Shown here piece by piece: positions 1-8,503 of a DNA stretch of 64,000 nt. Below the pieces are notes generated by a model, which had not been told where the DNA came from, searched no databases, and worked only from the letters and a program-made list of their open reading frames with translations. Both the position numbers and the translations under genes were made by a program. Where the stretch lies: assembly GCA_015472025.1 (NCBI GenBank), contig BNHL01000001.1:1399501-1463500 (forward strand), in the 5' to 3' direction. This DNA comes from Cytophagales bacterium WSM2-2 (GTDB taxonomy: Bacteria; Bacteroidota; Bacteroidia; Cytophagales; Cyclobacteriaceae). Each line of letters begins with the position of its first letter. Within the stretch, counting starts at the first letter, position 1.

Positions 1-18
1 GTTGGTTTAAGTGATTTC

Positions 19-3000
19 TTACGGTTTGTACACCACAACAGAATAGCTGTTGTCGGTGAGTGACGCCCCTGTAGCGTTATAGGTTAGGATTCCCAGGTTA
101 CTGGCGGTGGTTGTTCCGCTGGTTGTCCGCACCTGCCCTCCACCAGAACCAATCAGCGTACAAACAACAATATAATTGGTTATTGTAGTGAAATTCTCAC
201 TCGTAATTGTGAATTCATAGCTGCCTGCTGAATTTCTAATGACGGCTGTTACATTGTTTGTCTTTGTATTGATCACTGGTGATACTCCTCCTGTTACGGT
301 GAAATAAGCAATTGGAATCATATTCACACCCGTTCCAGTCGTTGCCGTTGTTACTTCACCTGTTGTGTTGATTGTTCCATTCACATCGAGCATGGATCCT
401 GCGAGCGGTGTTGTGTTACCAATTCCCACCTGGCCCTTCACAACGAATCCATCCGATGGTGCTGTTACACTTCCTGCATAGCCCGCTCCTACAACCAAAG
501 CCCCGGATACATCCAATTTATTTTTTGGATTTATCAATCCAATGCCGGTTTGGCCCGAACTGGTTAAACGGATATATTCTGTTCCTGAAGTTTTGAAGAT
601 GAGGTCTTGTACGTCTGATGTTCCAATGAAGTTAGTACCCGGAGTTGTACCTGAATTTCCTGTTGTACTCCAGCCGCTGATATTACTCCATGTTGGTGCG
701 GATGAACCTCCGTTAGAAGTCAGAACTTGCCCTGGAGTTCCAAAGCTACTGTTGAATGCAATGCCACCGTTCTGCGAAAATGCAATAGGTGTAAATGTAG
801 CCCCCGGAATTTTAATGAACTTAAGCGCACCATCGATGTCTGATGTTATTCGCCATTCTGTTCCACCCCCTGTATTGAAAAGGCTAATGCCCGCGTCATA
901 TGTATTGGGTCCCGAAACACTCAATCGGGCAGTTGGTGATGTAGTTCCTATTCCTAAATAGCCCGTGGCATTTACTATTCTCAATTTTTCAGCGCTGTTT
1001 GTCTTAAAGACTAAATCTTGAGCATCGGTGGTACCAATGAAATTGGTCGAGGGTAAAGTACCTGTATTTCCGGTCAATCCCCAGCCACTACCGCTCGTCC
1101 AGGTGGGCGCTGTTCCGGCTCCTTGCGATGTAAGAATCTGTCCCGCTGTTCCTGCACTGCTTCCTGGCATTAGAGCTCCAGAAAACTGAACGTTGCCACT
1201 GACATCAAGAGGCTGCGCTGGTGATGCGAGATTAAGACCAACAAAACCGCCCGGAGTCATGTGAATGATTGCGTTGTCACCTGTTCCAAGAATAGCAAGC
1301 GCATTTTCGTGACTCATCAATTTTACAACTCCAGAGTTGTCGATACTCAATTCCACACCATCGGTGGCGGTATTACCAATAGCGTTGTTACTCAACCGCA
1401 TATTTCCGTTGGTGGCACCACTCACGTGAAGAATCGATTGTGGTGAAGTGTTACCAATGCCAATACTTCCGTTGTCAAAAATGCTGGACGCGACCAATCC
1501 CGTTCCATTCCCTTTCGGAATTGTGTTTAATGTACTGAATGGGCTCGGCACCGCATTCCATGTCAGGTTACCGCTTCCATCGTTAGTAAGTACTGTATTG
1601 GCCGTACCTTGTACTGATGGAAATGAGGTCGTGAGGCTATTAAGCTTGGTAATGTTACCAGTTCCGTTGACAGAAAATTGACTGCTGCCACCTGCTGCAA
1701 GTCCACCAGTACCCGTTACGATACCGGATGATGTTAGATTCCCTGTAATGGTTGCAACGCCACTGGCGAGTGTGCCGGTTGTTGAAATATTCTGGGTGCC
1801 AAAAGATGGATTTACACGGGCGCCATTAATTGTTGATGCTCCATTGGCATTAATTGATGTGATGATATTACCTCCGGTTGTACTGGTGTTGGAAATTGCC
1901 AATACTCCTGTGTTCGATAAAGAAGCGTCTCCAGTCATGGTAACTGGTGTGGCTACGTTCGAAGCATTGCCCACAAAGATATTTGCGGAAGTAAGTGTGC
2001 CCGAAAGTACTGAACCCCATGATAAATTGCCTGCGCCATCATTCTGAAGGACAGTACCCGCTCCTGCAGCTGTTGAAGGCCAGACATAGGATTTTGTATT
2101 AATTGAAGTAGTCGTTCCTGAAACCGTCAGACCAGTTACTGTTGTTGCTCCACCTGATAAAGTACCTGTCGTGGAAATATTCTGAGTACCAAAGGATGGA
2201 TTCACGCGGGCGCCATTGATCGTTGATGCTCCGTTGGCATTGATTGAGGTGATGATATTTCCTCCTGTGGCGCTGGTGTTGGAAATTGTGAGCGCTCCGG
2301 TATTCGATAGTGAGGCATCGCCACTCATAGCAACGGCCGTAGCTACATTCGAAGCATTGCCCACAAAAATATTTGAGGACGTCAGTGTGCTCGAAAGTGT
2401 AGTTGCCCAGGACAAATTTCCCGCACCGTCATTCTGAAGGACAGTGCCTGCTCCTGCAGCTGTTGAAGGCCAGACATAGGATTTTGTATTAATTGAAGTA
2501 GTCGTTCCTGAAACCGTCAGACCAGTTACTGTTGTTGCTCCACTTGATAAAGTACCAGTGGTAGAAATATTCTGTGATCCAAAGGATGTATTAATTCTTG
2601 CACCATTGATTGTTAGTGATCCGTTCGAATTTATTGAATTGATGATATTTCCTCCTGTGGTGCTGGTATTGGAAATTGTGAGCGCTCCGGTATTCGATAG
2701 TGAGGCATCGCCACTCATAGCAACGGCTGTAGCTACGTTAGAAGCATTGCCCACAAATAGGTTGCCATTGGTCAGTGTCCCTGAAAGTTTCCCATTGAAT
2801 GAATTCCAGTCTGCATTGGTAAGAAGACCCGTTGTTGTTGTGTTGGCAGTTGGGATCGCCACATTACTTGCCGCTGTCAATCTTCCCTGCGCATCCACCG
2901 TGATTTGTGGAATCGATGTCGAAGTGCCATACGAGGCTGGAGTCACAGCCGTATTTGCCAATGAGATCGTCCCCGTAGTTGTGATCGGGCCTCCGGACAA

Positions 3001-4251
3001 ACCTGTACCAGTGGCGACACTTGTCACGGTTCCTCCGGCACTTACCCACGATAAATTTCCTGCGCCATCATTTCGAAGCACAGTGTTTGCTCCGGCAGTC
3101 GTTGATGGCCATACGTATGCTTTCGTATTAAATGAAGTTGTAGTTCCCGAAACAGTAAGGCCACTCACGGTCGTTGTACCGCTTTGCAAAGTACCAGTAG
3201 TAGAAATATTCTGTGAACCAAAAGCGGGATTTACTTTACTTCCGGAAATCGCTGCCGAGGAACTAATATCAACATCGGTAATTGATCCGTCTGTGATTTT
3301 ACCTCCTACACCACCGCTAATTGCTCCATTGGCAATAGTAAGTGCACCTGTGTTGTTGATAGTTGCATCGCCACTCATTGCTACGCCCGTAGCTGTGTTT
3401 GATGCATTGCCTACAAAAATATTCCCGCTATTTAAAGTTGGGGTCCCCGAAGGAGTTTGCCACGAGGGCACGCCTCCGTTTACGGTAAGCACTTGCCCGT
3501 TCGTTCCGATTCCCAACCGGGTGGGTGTGGTCGTAGTTCCAAAAATAATATCACCGGTAGTAGTCAGAGGGTTTGACATTTTTCCATTGAAGGTCGCCCA
3601 ATCTGCATTGGTCAATAACCCGGGCTGTGTAGCGCTGGCATTTTGAATATTGACGGTTGCTCCTGCTCCTGCCACTGCGCTCGTCCCTCCGGTAATCGTG
3701 AGACCAGGGGTAGTTGTTGTCAGGTTTCCGAAAGATGTGCCTCCCGAAATTGTTGTCGGCACCCAACTTGATCCATTGTATTGCAATACCTGGTTCAAGG
3801 TTGGTGCTGTTGTAGAAATTCCTACGCCATTTAGTTTTGCAACAGTAAAAGTTCCGGTAGTTCCTGCTACCGATAAACTCAAGTCGCCTTTTACATCGAT
3901 ACCTGTAGAATTGGTCCCGTTATTCGCCAGCAATTGATTTGCAGTAAGCGTGGGCACACTACCGGAAGTTGTTCCTATCGCTTTCCATGCAGAGGAAGAA
4001 CCTTCATAATAGTAAACCTTATCATCTTTGGTATTGTAGACGACCATGCCGGCTTTTCCAAAACTGGAAGGGGCAGCGCTTAGATCTACTTTGGGAATAA
4101 TGAGGCCTTGATTTCCGTTGGCGACCAATAACAAGACAGCATCTTTATCTGCGGTATTGGTACCGATGGCTACTGAATTGGTTTGTGCGTAATTAATGAG
4201 TGAAGTGGCAAAAAGAAATAGAACAATTGCCAGTTTTTTCTGGAAATTCAT
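19..4251 (-). CDS. Repeat-rich secreted surface fibre protein (paralogue of the next gene upstream)
   Basis: 1410 residues. A signal peptide (residues 1-22, ending YAQ) is followed by the block 'NSVAIGTNTADKDAVLLLV', shared almost unchanged with the upstream neighbour, and by 'GMVVYNTKDDKVYYY', seen at the head of many Bacteroidota surface proteins. The rest is Gly/Ser/Thr/Asn-rich repeats ('GNASN.AT.V.MSGDA..NTGALTI', 'NDGAGNLSW', 'FGSQNISTTGTL') resembling phage tail-fibre shafts, including a 130-residue tandem repeat in the middle. The C-terminal ~110 residues differ from the paralogue: no S74 chaperone domain and no recognisable T9SS sorting domain. Likely an exported fibrous surface protein; ligand and secretion route are unknown. 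It lies 361 bp downstream of its paralogue on the same strand. Confidence 0.8.
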   Translation of the reverse strand: MNFQKKLAIVLFLFATSLINYAQTNSVAIGTNTADKDAVLLLVANGNQGLIIPKVDLSAAPSSFGKAGMVVYNTKDDKVYYYEGSSSAWKAIGTTSGSVPTLTANQLLANNGTNSTGIDVKGDLSLSVAGTTGTFTVAKLNGVGISTTAPTLNQVLQYNGSSWVPTTISGGTSFGNLTTTTPGLTITGGTSAVAGAGATVNIQNASATQPGLLTNADWATFNGKMSNPLTTTGDIIFGTTTTPTRLGIGTNGQVLTVNGGVPSWQTPSGTPTLNSGNIFVGNASNTATGVAMSGDATINNTGALTIANGAISGGVGGKITDGSITDVDISSSAAISGSKVNPAFGSQNISTTGTLQSGTTTVSGLTVSGTTTSFNTKAYVWPSTTAGANTVLRNDGAGNLSWVSAGGTVTSVATGTGLSGGPITTTGTISLANTAVTPASYGTSTSIPQITVDAQGRLTAASNVAIPTANTTTTGLLTNADWNSFNGKLSGTLTNGNLFVGNASNVATAVAMSGDASLSNTGALTISNTSTTGGNIINSINSNGSLTINGARINTSFGSQNISTTGTLSSGATTVTGLTVSGTTTSINTKSYVWPSTAAGAGTVLQNDGAGNLSWATTLSSTLTSSNIFVGNASNVATAVAMSGDASLSNTGALTISNTSATGGNIITSINANGASTINGARVNPSFGTQNISTTGTLSGGATTVTGLTVSGTTTSINTKSYVWPSTAAGAGTVLQNDGAGNLSWGSVLSGTLTSANIFVGNASNVATPVTMTGDASLSNTGVLAISNTSTTGGNIITSINANGASTINGARVNPSFGTQNISTTGTLASGVATITGNLTSSGIVTGTGGLAAGGSSQFSVNGTGNITKLNSLTTSFPSVQGTANTVLTNDGSGNLTWNAVPSPFSTLNTIPKGNGTGLVASSIFDNGSIGIGNTSPQSILHVSGATNGNMRLSNNAIGNTATDGVELSIDNSGVVKLMSHENALAILGTGDNAIIHMTPGGFVGLNLASPAQPLDVSGNVQFSGALMPGSSAGTAGQILTSQGAGTAPTWTSGSGWGLTGNTGTLPSTNFIGTTDAQDLVFKTNSAEKLRIVNATGYLGIGTTSPTARLSVSGPNTYDAGISLFNTGGGTEWRITSDIDGALKFIKIPGATFTPIAFSQNGGIAFNSSFGTPGQVLTSNGGSSAPTWSNISGWSTTGNSGTTPGTNFIGTSDVQDLIFKTSGTEYIRLTSSGQTGIGLINPKNKLDVSGALVVGAGYAGSVTAPSDGFVVKGQVGIGNTTPLAGSMLDVNGTINTTGEVTTATTGTGVNMIPIAYFTVTGGVSPVINTKTNNVTAVIRNSAGSYEFTITSENFTTITNYIVVCTLIGSGGGQVRTTSGTTTASNLGILTYNATGASLTDNSYSVVVYKP
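1772..2790 (-). repeat. 390-bp in-frame tandem repeat array in the fibre gene
   Basis: Matching landmarks recur at exactly 390 bp: the segment starting GATGATATT at 1861, 2251 and 2641; ATTCTGAAGG at 2041 and 2431; and TGTTGAAGGC at 2071 and 2461. The stretches from 2071 and from 2461 are nearly identical for more than 80 bp. Two full units and one partial unit encode a 130-residue repeat. A more diverged relative lies around 3090-3400. The near-identity suggests recent duplication or ongoing homogenisation. Confidence 0.85.
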
Positions 4252-4612
4252 ACAGAGTCAGGTTTGTTGGGGATACTAAGATAATCTTTATACCTAACTC
4301 CTTGGTTTGGAAAACCAGTAAAATAAAAGAAGATTCGCTTGTCTGACAGTTTAGTTGAGACTAGTTCACTTTGGTGGCAAAGAAACCGTAAGCTTTCGGT
4401 GCAGGTATAATCCTCGAAATCGAAAGGAGATTTCGATTTTTTATAAAGGATTGCAGTTTGCTCAGCAAAGGCATCTTTACAATTCCTGTCACTGCCAGCT
4501 TACTTTCAACACTAGGCTTATTCGTTTTAATTACAAAAGTGAACCGATCTGAAGTTGCTATTCAGGGCTTCAAAGATATTTGGGGAAGTCGATTTGTTGA
4601 GTGCTTATTGAT
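4252..4612. other. 361-bp intergenic region between the two fibre genes
   Basis: This is the only stretch over 300 bp without a credible gene. The short plus-strand ORFs here show no signal peptide, domain or family motif. It presumably carries the 3' end of the upstream gene's mRNA and the leader of the downstream gene. I could not find a convincing TTTG/TAnnTTTG pair. The one clear structure is the plus-strand hairpin at 4414-4442. Confidence 0.6.
4414..4442 (+). terminator. Terminator-like hairpin with no upstream gene on its strand
   Basis: TCGAAATC (4414-4421), a 7-nt loop, GATTTCGA (4429-4436), then TTTTTT (4437-4442): an 8-bp perfect stem with a U-tract that functions only on the plus strand. 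Both flanking genes are on the minus strand, so it may end an unannotated plus-strand or antisense RNA, or be fortuitous. Confidence 0.45.
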
Positions 4613-7309
4613 TTACTTCTTCACCTGGCCACTTGCTACTATGCCCAAAGCTTTCTTCATGGCTGCGATCTCCACTTTCAAGGCATTGAGATCAAACTGT
4701 GTCACCTCCTGCTTACTCAGTTTTTCCTGGAGTGCATCAATTTTTATTTTTTGCTGATCGATTGTTTCCTGTTGTTCTTGTATGGCTTTGATCAGGAAAG
4801 GAACCAATCCCGAATAATTCACTGCCTTAAAGTGAATGAGGTCATCCTCTGTTTGATTTTGCTTTGAAGGATCAAAGTGTACCGTTTCTTTCACCAACTG
4901 TGGCAATATTTTTTCCAGGTCGCCCGCGAGCAAGCCGACCGATTGACCTTGTGGTAAGTTCATCGACTTGAATTCTCCCTCCTGACGATAGTTATAACTT
5001 TTTACTTCAATGCCTTTTAAAAGTGATACTCCACTGGATTCAAACTTTGCAATATTCGTTTTTAATTTTTCATCTGATGGGGTGAAGGTTCCCGAAGCAA
5101 CCACATTTCCAGTAAAGTGCCCGGCATCTCCTCCACCGTTGCAAACACCAAAAATGCCAAAACCGTTTCCGTTGGTCTCCCCTCCAGTTCCAACAGCAAC
5201 GGATGCATTATTTATCCCCCTTACCCCATAACCAAGTCCGGAAGTTGCTGTAGAAAACACACCAAATGTATTCGCAGAAATATTGACGCCCGTAAGGCCA
5301 CTCACAATATCCAAAGTTGCTCCCGGGTTAGATGTGCCTATTCCAACCGAATTATTTTTTACGGTTAAAGTCTCGACATTATTTGAAAACAAGTGTAGTG
5401 AACTTGTTGCTCCGCTCTGATATCCAATGTACATGTCTTTATCAGAGGCATTCAGGCTGTTCCGAATAACTCTGAGGTTTGCATATTGATCTGTGGAGGC
5501 CAGGTCCAATCCTTCGCCTGTAGAGGACCCGGAAATTACCAGCTTAGCTGTTGTAGGAGAGGTCGTGCCAATGCCAACATTCGCTCCTATAAATGCAAAT
5601 CTTGGGGTGCTCTCGAAGTCGGTAAGAAAATAATTGGAAAAAGAATTCCCCAAAACATCTCCGACAATTATACTGGTGTTGTCTATTGCGAAAGCTTCAT
5701 TGGCTCCGGATACAAGAAACCGATAAGAAGTATTTATCGGGCCATTTACGCTGACGTTCGTTCCGTTGTCCATTATACTGGAGGCTATCGATCCCGTTCC
5801 ATTTCCTCGCGGAATAGAATTTAGAACAGAGAACTGGGGAGTTAATGCCCAGCTCAGATTGCCGCTGCCATCATTCGTAAGAACTGTATTGACTGCACCG
5901 GGCGTGTTGGGAAACGATGTCGCCACTCCATTGATCTTCGTGATATTCCCCGTTCCGTTAACTACAAACTGATTCGTAGCTCCTCCATTCAATCCACCTC
6001 CTCCTGTCACCGTGCCTGTAGTCGTCACGTTCTGTGATCCAAACGCAGGATTGATTTTCGTTCCCCCTATGGCTGCTGATGTACTCACATCTGCATCTAC
6101 AATCGTACCATCAGAAAGCTTTCCTCCAGCACCCCCAGAGATCGCTCCATTTGCTATCGTCAGGGCTCCCGTATTATTAATCGTACCGTCTCCACTCATC
6201 GTCACGGACGTAGCAATGTTCGATGCATTTCCAACCAGTATTCTTCCGGCCGTCAGCGAATTGCTCACTGCTCCCAAATTCGTCAGCGCAGCAGCTACCG
6301 TGGTCGCTCCCGTACCGCCCGCTGTAATCGGTAGTGTACCTGTCACATCGGTCGAGGCCAGGTTCACCGAACTCCACGCAGGTGATGTCGCTCCCGTTGA
6401 TTTCAAAAAGCCTGCAGCTCCGGCAAGTCTTGTCGCTGCTCCAGCTGCTCCACCAAAAATAATATCGCCCGCTGCCGTCATTGGGTTCGCAAAGCCAGGA
6501 CCTGCATTCTGCCAACTTGGAACTCCTCCATTCACGGTCAATATCTGACCGTTCGTGCCTACGCCCAACCGAGTTGGTGTAGAGCCGGTCGCGAAAATAA
6601 TATCACCTGTAGTCGTCAAAACATTTGGCAATTTCCCATTGAACGTGGCCCAGTCTGTTCCAGTCAACAGTCCCGGTTGGGTCGCACTTGCATTCTGAAT
6701 ATTAATCGTGGCTCCCGTGGCGCCAGCTACGGCATTGGCTCCTCCCGTGATCGCAAGACCTGTAGTGGTACTTGTCAGGTTCCCAAACGTAGTACCTCCA
6801 GCGATCGTAGCCGGAACCCAGCTTGATCCATTGTATTGCAACACTTGATTTAGGGTAGGAGTAGTCGTGGAGACTCCAACACCCTGAAGTTTACCCACCG
6901 TGAAGGTGCCATTTGCTCCGGCAACCGCAAGACTCAAATCTCCTTTTACATCTATGCCCGTGGTGGTGGTGCCGTTGTTCGCCAGCAGCTGGTTGGGTGT
7001 AAGCGTGGGAGCGCTCCCCCCGATACCTCCGATCGTCTTCCATGCGCTTGAGGCTCCATCATAATAATAAACCTTATCGTCTTTCGTATTGTAAACTACC
7101 ATCCCCGATTTCCCGAAGCTGGTGGGTGCTGCGCTCAGATCCACTTTCGGGATGATCAAGCCCTGAGCTCCATTTGCCACCAGCATCAGAACCGCGTCCT
7201 TATCAGCTGTCGCGGAGCCGATTGCTACCGAATTCGTCTGGGCTTTTGTTGAAATTAATGTGACAATGATTAAAGCACCGGCAAGTGATAAATTCTTGTG
7301 CAGATTCAT
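4613..7309 (-). CDS. Surface fibre protein with C-terminal S74 intramolecular chaperone (self-cleaving) domain
   Basis: 898 residues from the ATG at 7307-7309, preferred over an in-frame ATG nine codons upstream because it starts a clean signal peptide (MNLHKN...STKAQ) that matches the paralogue. After the shared 'NSVAIG..TADKDAVL' head and Gly/Thr/Asn-rich shaft repeats comes a head-like region and then 'SDEKLKTNI', the hallmark of the peptidase S74 / endosialidase chaperone domain, about 154 residues from the end. In that family the Ser and the Lys five residues later form the autocleavage dyad, and both are present. A C-terminal coiled coil ('AIQEQQETIDQQKIKIDALQ') should hold a trimer. 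In phage fibres the domain folds the trimer and is then released; by analogy this would be a trimeric, self-trimmed host surface fibre (inference). Confidence 0.85.
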   Translation of the reverse strand: MNLHKNLSLAGALIIVTLISTKAQTNSVAIGSATADKDAVLMLVANGAQGLIIPKVDLSAAPTSFGKSGMVVYNTKDDKVYYYDGASSAWKTIGGIGGSAPTLTPNQLLANNGTTTTGIDVKGDLSLAVAGANGTFTVGKLQGVGVSTTTPTLNQVLQYNGSSWVPATIAGGTTFGNLTSTTTGLAITGGANAVAGATGATINIQNASATQPGLLTGTDWATFNGKLPNVLTTTGDIIFATGSTPTRLGVGTNGQILTVNGGVPSWQNAGPGFANPMTAAGDIIFGGAAGAATRLAGAAGFLKSTGATSPAWSSVNLASTDVTGTLPITAGGTGATTVAAALTNLGAVSNSLTAGRILVGNASNIATSVTMSGDGTINNTGALTIANGAISGGAGGKLSDGTIVDADVSTSAAIGGTKINPAFGSQNVTTTGTVTGGGGLNGGATNQFVVNGTGNITKINGVATSFPNTPGAVNTVLTNDGSGNLSWALTPQFSVLNSIPRGNGTGSIASSIMDNGTNVSVNGPINTSYRFLVSGANEAFAIDNTSIIVGDVLGNSFSNYFLTDFESTPRFAFIGANVGIGTTSPTTAKLVISGSSTGEGLDLASTDQYANLRVIRNSLNASDKDMYIGYQSGATSSLHLFSNNVETLTVKNNSVGIGTSNPGATLDIVSGLTGVNISANTFGVFSTATSGLGYGVRGINNASVAVGTGGETNGNGFGIFGVCNGGGDAGHFTGNVVASGTFTPSDEKLKTNIAKFESSGVSLLKGIEVKSYNYRQEGEFKSMNLPQGQSVGLLAGDLEKILPQLVKETVHFDPSKQNQTEDDLIHFKAVNYSGLVPFLIKAIQEQQETIDQQKIKIDALQEKLSKQEVTQFDLNALKVEIAAMKKALGIVASGQVKK

Positions 7310-7421
7310 AAAAAATGAAGTTAGTCCAACCCTCAAAGATAGCGTTTATACGCCATGACCGGATTAGGTAAAACGCGTCAACCTGAGGTAAATTCGTTTA
7401 CTTCAGGAAAGGATTCTCAAA

Positions 7422-7868
7422 CTATTTTAAGCTTTCTGCCCAATCGACTAACGTCTTCGCCTGTTCAGGTGAGAGTACGGCACTGTGATGCATCCAGGTG
7501 TAAGAGCTCAGTGGCATGCCACCACTCTTTACTTCATCAGCTATTTCTTCGAATTTGTGTTTTGCTTTTTTTTCAGCGTAGGTCGCGTACTCGGAAAAAT
7601 TAAGGTGACGCTTGCCGTCATTGACGTGTGATCTCTGAATCCACCAACCCACAGGCTGGACATTGGCATACCAGGGATAATTGGTGTTGTTGCTGTGGCA
7701 ATCGTAACATGACTGCTTCAAAATGGAGAGCACCTCAGGAGGTACTTGATATTTCGTCTGAATTTCGTTCGGCCCCTCTGACTTGGAGATGTTTCGCTCC
7801 GGACGTATAAATTGAATTATAACCACAACCGCCAGAACTGCTACCAAGATTTTCCTGCCTAGAGTCAT
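7422..7868 (-). CDS. Membrane-anchored haem-binding (CXXCH) protein
   Basis: 148 residues: an N-terminal membrane anchor or uncleaved signal (residues 5-20), then an exported domain with one CYDCH motif (C54, C57, H58) followed by 'NYPWYANVQPVGWW'. This arrangement is typical of the Bacteroidota haem-binding domain family (PF14376-like), a small monohaem c-type unit. It lies downstream of the ccm genes on the same strand, so it is a plausible client of that machinery. Its redox partner is unknown. Confidence 0.8.
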   Translation of the reverse strand: MTLGRKILVAVLAVVVIIQFIRPERNISKSEGPNEIQTKYQVPPEVLSILKQSCYDCHSNNTNYPWYANVQPVGWWIQRSHVNDGKRHLNFSEYATYAEKKAKHKFEEIADEVKSGGMPLSSYTWMHHSAVLSPEQAKTLVDWAESLK

Positions 7869-7916
7869 ATCAGATTTATTTAATTGAAATGGCTCAAAAT
7901 AGGAACAAAAACAACT

Positions 7917-8417
7917 TTATTCAATAGGTTTTCCACTGAGGAAAATCATCTCGTCTGTCTTTTCATTTGCATCGGCATCCATCAAAATTCTCCATGTGCC
8001 ATTTTCTTTGCGAAGCAAGACATGGAACTTCCCATAGTTTATCCGTTTTTCACCGGAGATAGCATTGACGCTGGTCACTTTATAATATCCAACCTCAAAG
8101 CCCTTGCCGTTATTGGCGATTCGTTGAATGAATCGAAGCTGAATATTTCTGCTCCATTTCCCCCGACGGGCTTTGATGCTGTCGGGCACTTTTTTGAAGT
8201 ACTCGTCATATCCTTGAATCCAGTTATCGTCCTGAAGTACACGAAAAACGTCTTTGCTATGCACAGCCTGAAAACCATCGTCATCACGGCTATTAAAAGA
8301 TTTGACGAATGGTTTCCATACCTGGGCATTGATCTGCCGCTGAAGGCTATCGGATTGCGCAGCAACATCACCTGTGATCAATAAAACCGCAGCTATCAAA
8401 ACGGTAAAGAATTTCAT
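7917..8417 (-). CDS. Exported SnoaL/NTF2-like (DUF4440-type) protein
   Basis: 166 residues with a signal peptide ending near VAAQ. The body has the helix-then-sheet pattern of NTF2-like proteins: 'WKPFVKSFNSRDDDGFQAVHSKDVFRVL' early, and 'YGKFHVLLRKENGTWRI.MDADAN' near the end, the typical closing strands. No catalytic residues can be assigned. It sits 86 bp downstream of ccmF and 48 bp upstream of the haem-binding gene; any role in cytochrome maturation is unproven. Confidence 0.6.
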   Translation of the reverse strand: MKFFTVLIAAVLLITGDVAAQSDSLQRQINAQVWKPFVKSFNSRDDDGFQAVHSKDVFRVLQDDNWIQGYDEYFKKVPDSIKARRGKWSRNIQLRFIQRIANNGKGFEVGYYKVTSVNAISGEKRINYGKFHVLLRKENGTWRILMDADANEKTDEMIFLSGKPIE

Positions 8418-8503
8418 GGGAGTACTTTAAGGTGTAAGAGAATTCAGACGAATTAACGCGAGCGAATTTTAAATGTTATCCGGTGGATGTCAACAACCGG
8501 GAA

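Noticed and set aside
1772..2790. CRISPR-like reading of the regular repeats
   Set aside because: The period is 390 bp, inside an open coding frame, without short conserved repeats and unique spacers.
2558..3646. Long plus-strand ORF (362 codons) antisense to the fibre gene
   Set aside because: It mirrors the repeat-rich minus-strand gene, is made of low-complexity Val/Pro/Ala runs, and has no signal or family motif; a by-product of repeat codon bias.
4385..4440. Possible tRNA 3' end (GCTTTCGGTGCAGG region)
   Set aside because: The T-loop consensus GTTCRA is missing and no cloverleaf can be drawn; the downstream stem is better explained as a terminator-like hairpin.
6012..6548. Plus-strand ORF (178 codons) antisense to the S74 fibre gene
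   Set aside because: Same type of repeat shadow; the opposite frame has clear domain content.
4613..7309. Prophage tail-fibre gene
   Set aside because: It has a Sec signal peptide and a Bacteroidota surface-protein head, with a paralogue next to it and no other phage genes in the window.
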